Source: Bacteriovoracaceae bacterium (GTDB taxonomy: Bacteria > Bdellovibrionota > Bacteriovoracia > Bacteriovoracales > Bacteriovoracaceae). From it: DNA of 12,108 bases. A program made the translations under genes and the position numbers. Numbering within the stretch: position 1 is the stretch's first letter; each line of letters starts with the position of its first letter. The stretch is taken from positions 1 to 12,108 of the forward strand of contig JAGLCH010000043.1 of the NCBI GenBank assembly GCA_023146355.1, given 5' to 3'. Below the pieces are notes generated by a model. That model made no database searches and was not told where the DNA came from. It saw nothing but the letters and a program-made list of their open reading frames with translations. Positions 6,391 to 12,108 of the stretch are shown one piece after another.

Positions 6391-7929
6391 CTAAAAGTAA
6401 ATACTAAGCCCAGCATGTGCCTTAATGCCATGCTTAACAAGTGATTCTTTAATGTTTTCATCTCGCAGAACTTCTGCTGTCGTAAGTTCTAGTCGCTCAT
6501 AGGAAAGGACAAATAGTGCCCCAAACCCCATCGTTATATAATCATGAAACTCATCCCCTGCATGGAAACGATACTTCAAACCAAGATTAACTGTTGGAAG
6601 CGATCGAACCTGATAAATATAGGAGTTACTTAAATATGAATTTGAAATAGTAGCAAACCCAAGCTTCATCCCCATAGAAATAAAGGGCACAATTTTGTGA
6701 AGTGTGGTTGGTGGGCGAAGAAAATAATATGCCAACTCTCCTCTACCTGAAAACTCCTCTGCCCTTAGGTTAAGTCCATTGTTTTCATAGTAACCAACTC
6801 CACTCTCAAGATGAAGACCAAAGGAGAATCGATCGAGAGAACGTGACACTCGCCTCAAATAGACTTCATACCCAAGCATCAAGTGCTTAGCAGTCATATT
6901 TTCTTTTTCACCTGCAGCACCTGCACTAGTTATAACACCTTGAGAATATCGAAACTGAAATTCATGGTCGAGCTTATCTTTCATTACTCTCTCTCGCCTT
7001 TTAACCTCTGACTGAAGACCACTATCGATGACGTAGCGGCGCAATTCATGGTCATTCATACCTGTAGACCAAAGGGGGCCATCACGTTTGATTTTTTGAA
7101 GAGCAAGGCCTGAAATTTCTTTTTTTTTCTTTGTGTGATAAACATAACTATCAAAAGTGTTTTCAAATTGACCCGAACTTCCTTTTTCAATTCGAGAAAT
7201 ATCAATCACATCATCACGATTTTGATACATAGCAGACTCAACATAGGATTCAAAAATCTCATCCCGCATTTTTCTTTCAACATCTTTTTTAGTCTTTAGT
7301 CTGGGATACTTTTTCTGAACTTTGAAGCGAACCTTCTCTTCAATGCCATCAACTGTAGCGAGTTCACCATCAACCCATTCAAAGTAGCTAGTATTTTCAT
7401 AGTCGTGCGCTTTAATCATATTTGTTTTTGTTACACCATTATATGACTCTACAAACTCACCCTTTCCCCTTACAAACTCTGAAGGAAAATCATTCTTTTG
7501 ATCTTGTAAATGATCTTTGGCATTCTGCTTGGGCGTGAGAACAATTGAGCTTTTGTGAATTCTATACTTGCGACGACCTTTACGAACTTCAGACTCACAA
7601 ATCAGCCCTAGAGTAGCACCTTTTTGAATTTGCTTAACATCTCGAATTTTGGCCAGAGACCAGAATGAGTAATCGGAATAAACCTTGACTGCTTCACCCT
7701 TGGCCACTTCCAGTGGAGTTCGAGTGCCTATGGTATCCTCTGAAAAGAAGACCCCCATATCAGCAGGCCTAATACCATCAATACTGCCCAGATCGACAAT
7801 GATACTCATTCCTGTACTGGTGACGCCAATAACCTTTACAACGCGTGGGGTTGCAAATAAAGCGGTAGACAACAAAATAAGTAATAGCGGAAGTATTCGA
7901 TATATGGATAACATCCTTGTTAGCTTCAA
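6391..7929 (-). CDS. Secreted protein: SH3-like N-terminal module, charged middle region, C-terminal outer-membrane-barrel-like domain (longer paralogue)
   Basis: The signal peptide is residues 1-26 (hydrophobic core LPLLLILLSTALFA). Residues 29-112 form a beta-rich module with IIVDLGSIDGIRPAD (43-57) and FWSLAKI (89-95), matching the shorter paralogue. Residues 113-321 are a charged, Lys/Glu-rich region absent from that paralogue. Residues 322-512 look like an outer-membrane barrel ending in LSIYF, with blocks LDRFSF (365-370), KIVPFISM (412-419) and NLGLKY (448-453) that line up with MDRLSL, KLIPYFTM and NLGGGLKY in the neighbour. The start is TTG at 7929, chosen because GGGA (7935-7938) lies 5 nt upstream. 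An ATG five codons later (7914) has AAGG abutting it, which is too close, but that start would also leave a usable signal peptide. It is the first gene of the four-gene cluster. The role is unknown. Confidence 0.87.
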   Translation of the reverse strand: MKLTRMLSIYRILPLLLILLSTALFATPRVVKVIGVTSTGMSIIVDLGSIDGIRPADMGVFFSEDTIGTRTPLEVAKGEAVKVYSDYSFWSLAKIRDVKQIQKGATLGLICESEVRKGRRKYRIHKSSIVLTPKQNAKDHLQDQKNDFPSEFVRGKGEFVESYNGVTKTNMIKAHDYENTSYFEWVDGELATVDGIEEKVRFKVQKKYPRLKTKKDVERKMRDEIFESYVESAMYQNRDDVIDISRIEKGSSGQFENTFDSYVYHTKKKKEISGLALQKIKRDGPLWSTGMNDHELRRYVIDSGLQSEVKRRERVMKDKLDHEFQFRYSQGVITSAGAAGEKENMTAKHLMLGYEVYLRRVSRSLDRFSFGLHLESGVGYYENNGLNLRAEEFSGRGELAYYFLRPPTTLHKIVPFISMGMKLGFATISNSYLSNSYIYQVRSLPTVNLGLKYRFHAGDEFHDYITMGFGALFVLSYERLELTTAEVLRDENIKESLVKHGIKAHAGLSIYF

Positions 7930-7934
7930 TCACA

Positions 7935-7938
7935 TCCC
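7935..7938 (-). promoter_or_regulatory. Ribosome binding site supporting a TTG start
   Basis: GGGA on the minus strand lies 5 nt before the TTG at 7927-7929. The alternative ATG at 7912-7914 has no properly spaced site, so this decides the start of the 512-residue protein. It is a short match and could be chance. Confidence 0.4.
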
Positions 7939-7958
7939 AATAATAACAATAGATTAAA

Positions 7959-7988
7959 ATTTTAACACGCCAAATCACTATGATACAA
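7959..7988 (-). promoter_or_regulatory. Candidate extended -10 promoter for the barrel-phosphatase cluster
   Basis: On the minus strand TAAAAT (7959-7964, 5 of 6 to TATAAT) is preceded directly by TGT, giving the TGn extended -10 element. A poor -35 (TTGTAT, 7983-7988) lies 18 bp upstream. Transcription would start near 7952, leaving a leader of about 22 nt before the TTG start codon. The -10 lies within the perfect 12-bp palindrome TTAAAATTTTAA (7954-7965). Confidence 0.4.
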
Positions 7989-8102
7989 CTCGAAAAATGG
8001 GGAAATTTGGTCCACTTTATACAAAAAAAAATGTTACCCGCACGAGCCTATCAAAATACAAAACCGATCGATTTAGATGATATCAGTCTGAATTCCAACG
8101 TC

Positions 8103-8131
8103 TTGATTTTAGACACAAATCATTCTATAAA
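8103..8131 (+). promoter_or_regulatory. Candidate sigma70-like promoter for the small ORF-trxB operon
   Basis: TTGATT (8103-8108, 4 of 6) and TATAAA (8126-8131, 5 of 6) are separated by exactly 17 bp. The predicted transcription start near 8138 leaves a leader of about 30 nt with a good Shine-Dalgarno before the GTG at 8168. The placement also argues against the longer overlapping reading frame that begins at 7980. The rest of the 238-bp divergent intergenic region (7930-8167) shows no other convincing signal apart from the leftward promoter near 7959. Confidence 0.5.
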
Positions 8132-8156
8132 TGTCTTTGAATTAATTCATACTATT

Positions 8157-8161
8157 AAGGA
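8157..8161 (+). promoter_or_regulatory. Ribosome binding site deciding a GTG start
   Basis: AAGGA lies 6 nt before the GTG at 8168-8170. No in-frame ATG begins a comparable product, so this site fixes the start of the 71-residue protein. Confidence 0.65.
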
Positions 8162-8167
8162 AAACAC

Positions 8168-8383
8168 GTGGCGAAAAAATTTAGAAAAAGAAAAGAGATA
8201 TTTGACTATGAATGCACCATCACTGGTGAAAAATACAAGGTTACAAAAAAGGCCGACAGTCCAGATGATCTCATCTCTGTAAACGCCTTCTACGAGCTCA
8301 ACCCAGAAGAGGATGATCGTCCAGAAAAAGTAAAAAAAGAGCTTGAACTTAATGCTCCAGAAGAACCTGAAGTTAAGTCATAG
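8168..8383 (+). CDS. Small charged protein upstream of trxB (71 aa, unknown function)
   Basis: The product starts MAKKFRKRKEIFDYECTITG from a GTG codon with a well-placed AAGGA. A basic N-terminus (residues 1-9) leads into a short beta-hairpin-like segment (FDYECTITGEKYKVTKKA, 12-29), then SPDDLISVNAFYELNPEEDDRPE, and ends in an acidic helix. There is one cysteine (C16), and no signal peptide or membrane segment, so it is probably cytoplasmic. The stop at 8383 is 7 bp before the trxB ATG and the trxB Shine-Dalgarno overlaps it, so the two genes are almost certainly co-transcribed. I do not recognise a named family. The ordered, non-repetitive composition and strong translation signals argue that it is a real gene. 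Confidence 0.8.
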   Translation: MAKKFRKRKEIFDYECTITGEKYKVTKKADSPDDLISVNAFYELNPEEDDRPEKVKKELELNAPEEPEVKS

Positions 8384-8390
8384 GAAGAAA

Positions 8391-9317
8391 ATGGAATCTA
8401 GAAAAGTTGTAATTATTGGAACAGGGCCTGCTGGTCTTACCGCAGCGATTTATGCATCACGCGCTCTGCTTAGGCCACTTGTAATTGAAGGTTACCAACC
8501 AGGCGGTCAACTTACGACTACAACTGAAGTTGAAAACTTTCCAGGTTTTATTGATGGAATCATGGGTCCAGAACTCATGAGCAACATGAAGTCTCAAGCT
8601 GAGCGTTTTGGAACAGAATACTTAAGTGCTAATGTTACTGAAGTCGACCTTTCAAAGAGACCATTTACAATTAAGTGTGACAATGGCGATGAGCTAAAAT
8701 CTGATTCCATTATTATCTCAACAGGAGCATCAGCACGCTACCTTGGACTTGAGAATGAAAAAGAGCTAATTGGACGTGGAGTAAGCGCATGTGCAACGTG
8801 CGACGGTTTCTTCTATAATGGTAAAGACGTTATCGTTATAGGTGGTGGCGACACTGCAATTGAAGAAGCAGCATTTCTAACAAAGTTTGCCCGCAAGGTT
8901 TACATTGTACACAGACGTGACACATTACGCGCATCAAAGCCAATGCAACAGCGTGCCTTTGATAACGAAAAGATTGAATTTATCTGGGACTCTACGATTG
9001 CGGAAATTCTTTTTGATCAAAGTGGAGTAACTGGAGCGAAGCTACAAAACTTGAAAACCTCAGAGCTAAGTGATCTGAAAATAGATGGGATTTTTATGGC
9101 AATTGGCCATAACCCAAACACTTCATTTTTAGGTGGACAAGTAAAACTGGACTCCCATGGGTTTATTGACACATTTAATGGCCCGCACACTAACATCGAA
9201 GGCGTATTTGCCTGTGGAGATGTTCAGGATCCCACCTATCGCCAGGGTATTACAGCAGCAGGTAGTGGCTGCCAAGCGGCAATCACAGCTGAACGTTGGT
9301 TGGGCGAGCAAGAGTAA
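8391..9317 (+). CDS. trxB: Thioredoxin reductase (NADPH, FAD)
   Basis: TrxB passes electrons from NADPH through FAD and a redox-active disulfide to thioredoxin in the cytoplasm. The 308-residue product is of usual length for the low-molecular-weight bacterial enzyme. Motifs include FAD-binding GTGPAG at 10-15, PGGQLTTTTEVENFPGF near 37-53, the catalytic CATC (C134 and C137), NADPH-binding GGGDTA at 151-156, HRRDTLRAS with H174-R175-R176 for the NADPH phosphate, and CGDVQDPTYRQG from 275 for FAD. The ATG at 8391 was chosen because AGGA (8382-8385) lies 5 nt upstream and the protein then begins 9 residues before GTGPAG, as usual. A TTG at 8343 would extend it into the preceding gene with no recognisable sequence. 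An intrinsic terminator follows. Confidence 0.97.
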   Translation: MESRKVVIIGTGPAGLTAAIYASRALLRPLVIEGYQPGGQLTTTTEVENFPGFIDGIMGPELMSNMKSQAERFGTEYLSANVTEVDLSKRPFTIKCDNGDELKSDSIIISTGASARYLGLENEKELIGRGVSACATCDGFFYNGKDVIVIGGGDTAIEEAAFLTKFARKVYIVHRRDTLRASKPMQQRAFDNEKIEFIWDSTIAEILFDQSGVTGAKLQNLKTSELSDLKIDGIFMAIGHNPNTSFLGGQVKLDSHGFIDTFNGPHTNIEGVFACGDVQDPTYRQGITAAGSGCQAAITAERWLGEQE

Positions 9318-9344
9318 AGTAAATATACTTTTTTTTATACATTG

Positions 9345-9367
9345 AGGGCCTATTGGCCCTTTTTTTT
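9345..9367 (+). terminator. Intrinsic terminator after trxB
   Basis: AGGGCC (9345-9350) and GGCCCT (9355-9360) form a perfect 6-bp G+C-rich stem with a TATT loop, followed at once by a run of T to 9367. It lies 27 bp after the trxB stop and is the strongest terminator in the window. Confidence 0.9.
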
Positions 9368-9415
9368 GTTATTTAGACTCCTATTACCTGACTAAACCAC
9401 CATGACACATTTTTT

Positions 9416-9445
9416 TTGACATTGTGTTTGGGAATTTGAGACAAT
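9416..9445 (+). promoter_or_regulatory. Candidate sigma70-like promoter for the crotonase-family gene
   Basis: A perfect TTGACA (9416-9421) is followed after 18 bp by GACAAT (9440-9445, 4 of 6). Transcription would begin near 9452, giving a leader of about 66 nt. The -35 box is flanked by ACACA (9405-9409) and TGTGT (9423-9427), a short inverted pair that could be a regulator site or chance. Confidence 0.45.
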
Positions 9446-9458
9446 TTAAATAAGAAAT

Positions 9459-9483
9459 TTTATCCCATGGATTAAGGGATAAA
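9459..9483 (+). repeat. 8-bp inverted repeat upstream of the crotonase-family gene
   Basis: TTTATCCC (9459-9466) and GGGATAAA (9476-9483) are perfect inverted arms around a 9-nt centre. The element ends 34 bp before the ATG at 9518 and lies just downstream of the predicted transcription start. It could be an operator for a dimeric repressor or an RNA hairpin in the leader. There is no following T-run, so it is not a standard terminator. Confidence 0.55.
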
Positions 9484-9517
9484 TCATTGCAGGACGGACA
9501 AACCAAGGAAGGTTAAA

Positions 9518-10357
9518 ATGGCATCCATCTTCAACTACAACACCCTATTAGTTGATCTCCAGAAAGAAACTCGTACAGTCACAGTTACACTAAATCGCCC
9601 AGAAGCTGAAAACTCGTTCAGTTCAGAAATGATTTTTGAACTTGAAACCTTATTTTCTTGGGTGGCATCTCACATGGAGATAAACTCTGTTTTGCTAAAG
9701 TCATCGACTGACTTCTTCTCAACAGGTTGGGATAGGAGAGAGCTTTCAAAGATGACTGATGAAAAGATCCAACGTCTAATGGATCGGCTTCAAAAGATAA
9801 TTTATTCAATGTTTTTCCTTCCGCAAACTGTACTCATAGATATGGGAACTGGTGCTCGGGGAATAGCGGCAGAGTTCTCAGTTGGAGCAGATCTACGCTT
9901 CGCCCGCGAGAATGCAGTAGTACAATTTGATCATCTGAGAAAGGGACTTATTCCAGCTTGTGGTGGGATTGGATTCCTTGGCGCAATAGTCCCACCGGCA
10001 ATGGCAAGAAAATGGACCATGACCTCTCTTCCACTAAGTGAAAATGATATGACTTCAACAGGATTTATCTCCGAACTCTATAGAGAGACTGAGATAATAG
10101 AGCGCTACCTAGAAGCAATATCCGAACAAGCACCCATCGCCCGAATCCAGGCAAAGCGAAGTATGCTCGATACAATTCTTCCTCAAATTGAGAAAGCACG
10201 TGAAAGTGAAAAAGACTACGCTCTTGCAGGAATGAGCATGGGAGACTGGAGAAAAGCAGTTTGGGCAGAAAGAGATGACCTCAAACCTGAATTTACCAGT
10301 GCAAAGGAACTTTCGTCCGCCCTCAAAAAAGAACGCGAAAATCAAATGTCACATTAA
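9518..10357 (+). CDS. Crotonase-superfamily protein (enoyl-CoA hydratase/isomerase-like), atypical active site
   Basis: Crotonase-fold enzymes act on acyl-CoA thioesters using an oxyanion hole. Family marks in the 279-residue product are VTLNRPEAENSFS (23-35), FFSTGWD (66-72, the first oxyanion-hole loop, usually FSAGADL), GARGIAAEFSVGADLRFA (112-129) and GLIPACGG (143-150). An ungapped alignment with mammalian mitochondrial enoyl-CoA hydratase, made from memory, puts E119 at catalytic Glu144 but H139 at the second catalytic Glu164. The Gly141 position becomes I116. It may therefore not be a standard hydratase; other crotonases that lack one Glu do different chemistry. No signal peptide is seen. 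AAGGAAGG (9505-9512) precedes the ATG at 9518. It is monocistronic, between the trxB terminator and a convergent chemoreceptor gene. I am confident of the superfamily only, not the substrate. Confidence 0.88.
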   Translation: MASIFNYNTLLVDLQKETRTVTVTLNRPEAENSFSSEMIFELETLFSWVASHMEINSVLLKSSTDFFSTGWDRRELSKMTDEKIQRLMDRLQKIIYSMFFLPQTVLIDMGTGARGIAAEFSVGADLRFARENAVVQFDHLRKGLIPACGGIGFLGAIVPPAMARKWTMTSLPLSENDMTSTGFISELYRETEIIERYLEAISEQAPIARIQAKRSMLDTILPQIEKARESEKDYALAGMSMGDWRKAVWAERDDLKPEFTSAKELSSALKKERENQMSH

Positions 10358-10383
10358 AAAGTTTTAAGATTGATAGCAGTCTA

Positions 10384-10411
10384 GTAAAAGGGACTAAGCC
10401 TCCCCTTTTAC
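10384..10411. terminator. Shared hairpin between convergent genes, possible bidirectional terminator
   Basis: GTAAAAGGG (10384-10392) and CCCTTTTAC (10403-10411) form a perfect 9-bp inverted repeat with a 10-nt loop, midway between the stop of the crotonase gene and the 3' end of the chemoreceptor gene. The T-run is part of the stem and not after it, so the match to a classical terminator is imperfect. On the minus strand it includes the chemoreceptor stop codon. Confidence 0.5.
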
Positions 10412-12108
10412 CATATCTATCAACTTAACTACTTCATTGCGAAGTACAGATGAGTTCTGATCTAGATTTTTACCGGCATCGGACATCTCTTCTGCCGTAA
10501 TAACACTCTCTTGTGTATTTTTATCAAGTTGAGCAATCGCCTCGTTAATTTGCTTAAGGCCAAGTGTCTGCTCTCGTGAGGCAGATAAGATTTTATCACT
10601 CATTAACGCTGCTTCTTCACTATGCTTATCAATGGAACTAAAAATATCAGCGGCCGTCTCAGCAACACTACTACCCTGTTCTACTTTAGTATCATTTTGC
10701 TGAATGGCCTTATTAACATCATCAACACTCTTACTAACAATATTTGAAATTTCATCTGCGGCCTTTGCCGTCATCTGGGCCAAATTACCAACTTCTTGAG
10801 CAACAACGGCAAACCCACGACCTTGCTCACCTGCACGCTCGGCCTCAACTGAGGCATTGAAAGAGAGGAGTTTTGTCTGAAAAACAATATCATCAATAAC
10901 TTTAGTCTTCTCTGCTATCTCATTCATAAGGCCTACAATATTTCCAATTGACTCATTAGATTGCTTGATCTCATGCATCGCCGACAAGAGAGATGCAGAA
11001 GAGACATTTCCCTCTTTTGAGATTGATGAAATTTTTGTCGCCTTCTCAGTCGATAACTCTGCAAACTCTAAGTTACTGTCAACCATTGCCACAAGCTCTT
11101 CAACAGATGCTGAAGTTTGTTCAATTGCAGACGCTTGTGATGTTGCCCTCTCTGTGATCTCTATGCCCATCTGCGATAGGTTTGCTGAAGACAAGTTGAC
11201 CTCTTCAGAAACACTGTCAAGGCTATTGGACATTGAATCTAAAGGATCTGAAATAGATTGAGACGTCTTGATAATCATCATAGTTAAGGCAAAGATTATT
11301 ATTATTATAAATATTACGAGTTGAATTAGTTCCGCTTTAACTTGTGAGAACTTTTTCTCCACACCAGCGGAAAGCACTTCACTCTGAACACGAACAATGT
11401 TTCCAAGAGCACTTACACTTTTACTAATCACTCCGAAAAATTCGCCACCATTTCTTCCATATCCACCAGAGCTCATCTTCGAGAGTATTAAAGAAAATGT
11501 TTTATTGACATCTTTCCAGTGTGCACTTTCGTAGAACTTACTAATTTGTGATTTTGATTCTGAGTCCAAGTGAAGAGCAGGAGAGGTCAGCGAGATGTCT
11601 ACTCCCGCCTTAAGCTTTAAAAGTGTTGATAGTGCGCCTTGCCCAATTGGTAAATCTGCAGCAAGAGTCTTAGACATATTTGCACGTAATTTCCCAGAGC
11701 TCTCTTTGGCCTCTTCAATAATTATACTGTTGGTTAGAAGTGTTTTAAACTCAGCAATTTGTGATTTCTCTGCTGCAACTTTATAAAGATTGAGCAGTTT
11801 GTAAATCATACCGGTGTAACCTGTAAGTACGCTTGATACACTTCCTTTTCTATTCACTAGCGCCCTTAATTGAGGGAGTTCACTGAGAAAAGATACAGTA
11901 TTGCCATTTTGGCCAAAACAACTTTTTATGAAACACCGTTTAAATTTAGAAAGCACAGCATTCGTATTAGAACGTTGACCAGAAAGATTAGTTTTTGAAA
12001 TACCGCCACTTAAAAATGTTGCTGACATCCCACGCTCTTTCTGCAAGTTACCTACAAGAGTACTCATAGTATTCAGAGAGGAAATATTTAAGCTCAAACT
12101 TTTTGTTG
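10394..12108 (-). CDS. Methyl-accepting chemotaxis protein with N-terminal NIT-type sensor domain (5' end beyond window)
   Basis: This is a transmembrane chemoreceptor signalling to CheA/CheW. Numbered from the TTG at 12097, residues 5-245 are a helical periplasmic domain opening with LVGNLQKERGMSATFLSGG, the hallmark of the NIT (nitrate/nitrite-sensing type) domain. A membrane segment lies at 257-277 (LIQLVIFIIIIIFALTMMII), and a long coiled coil follows from about 290. The signalling hairpin at about 404-430 (FQTKLLSFNASVEAERAGEQ, then GRGFAVVAQEV) is near-canonical. No full HAMP domain is visible between membrane and coiled coil, and there is no NWETF-like tail for CheR/CheB binding. The frame stays open to the window edge and the first membrane helix expected before a NIT domain is missing, so the real start lies beyond 12108 and the TTG is probably internal. 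The ligand cannot be read from sequence. Confidence 0.93.
   Translation of the reverse strand, partial: TKSLSLNISSLNTMSTLVGNLQKERGMSATFLSGGISKTNLSGQRSNTNAVLSKFKRCFIKSCFGQNGNTVSFLSELPQLRALVNRKGSVSSVLTGYTGMIYKLLNLYKVAAEKSQIAEFKTLLTNSIIIEEAKESSGKLRANMSKTLAADLPIGQGALSTLLKLKAGVDISLTSPALHLDSESKSQISKFYESAHWKDVNKTFSLILSKMSSGGYGRNGGEFFGVISKSVSALGNIVRVQSEVLSAGVEKKFSQVKAELIQLVIFIIIIIFALTMMIIKTSQSISDPLDSMSNSLDSVSEEVNLSSANLSQMGIEITERATSQASAIEQTSASVEELVAMVDSNLEFAELSTEKATKISSISKEGNVSSASLLSAMHEIKQSNESIGNIVGLMNEIAEKTKVIDDIVFQTKLLSFNASVEAERAGEQGRGFAVVAQEVGNLAQMTAKAADEISNIVSKSVDDVNKAIQQNDTKVEQGSSVAETAADIFSSIDKHSEEAALMSDKILSASREQTLGLKQINEAIAQLDKNTQESVITAEEMSDAGKNLDQNSSVLRNEVVKLIDMVKGEA

Noticed and set aside
7980..8282. 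A 100-codon plus-strand reading frame in the divergent intergenic region.
   Set aside because: Its ATG has no Shine-Dalgarno, it lies upstream of the best promoter for this strand, and it overlaps the better supported 71-residue gene in another frame. Its product shows no recognisable motif.
8343..8390. A TTG start that would lengthen thioredoxin reductase by 16 residues.
   Set aside because: It lies inside the upstream gene and the added residues match nothing typical of the family. The ATG at 8391 has a well-placed AGGA site.
11281..11330. Short ATT-type repeat tract in the chemoreceptor gene.
   Set aside because: It encodes the isoleucine-rich membrane helix, so the repetition is explained by protein composition.
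12095..12097. TTG as the true start of the chemoreceptor.
   Set aside because: The frame stays open to the window edge, and the first membrane helix expected before a NIT domain is missing. The gene most likely begins outside the window.

Overview
This window looks like a chromosomal stretch from a Gram-negative, fairly A+T-rich, motile bacterium. Two proteins with signal peptides and C-terminal outer-membrane-barrel-like halves show a second membrane, and a chemoreceptor suggests motility. The overall style (a membrane-anchored M23 peptidase next to secA, a small charged protein next to trxB) reminds me of Bdellovibrionota of the Bacteriovorax/Halobacteriovorax type. That placement is inference from protein flavour; no rRNA or tRNA is present to anchor it. 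I see no mobile elements, CRISPR arrays, tRNAs or rRNAs.

The left two thirds (about 1-7930) is transcribed leftward. Reading from the right, it starts with a cluster of four tightly spaced genes: a 512-residue and a 347-residue secreted protein that are divergent paralogues of each other, a 199-residue membrane-anchored protein of unknown function, and a PP2C-type Ser/Thr phosphatase. Gaps are 9, 8 and 18 bp. After a 79-bp gap with its own promoter-like sequence come an M23 endopeptidase with intact metal ligands, the general secretion ATPase SecA, and the start of an acidic, proline-rich protein that runs off the left edge.

From about 8100 the coding direction reverses. A sigma70-like promoter precedes a 71-residue charged protein and thioredoxin reductase (trxB), closed by a clear intrinsic terminator. 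A 200-bp intergenic region with a consensus -35 box and an 8-bp inverted repeat leads to a crotonase-fold protein in which one of the two usual catalytic glutamates is replaced by histidine. This gene converges on a leftward chemoreceptor with an N-terminal NIT-type sensor domain and no recognisable HAMP domain. A shared hairpin covers the receptor's stop codon, and the receptor's true start lies beyond the right edge.

The most unusual unit is the four-gene cluster at 3962-7929. It combines duplicated proteins having an SH3-like/FlgT-C-like N-terminal module plus a barrel-like C-terminus, an anchored protein of unknown family and a phosphatase. I infer a cell-envelope assembly under phosphorylation control, but the sequence shows only co-location and homology between the two large proteins.
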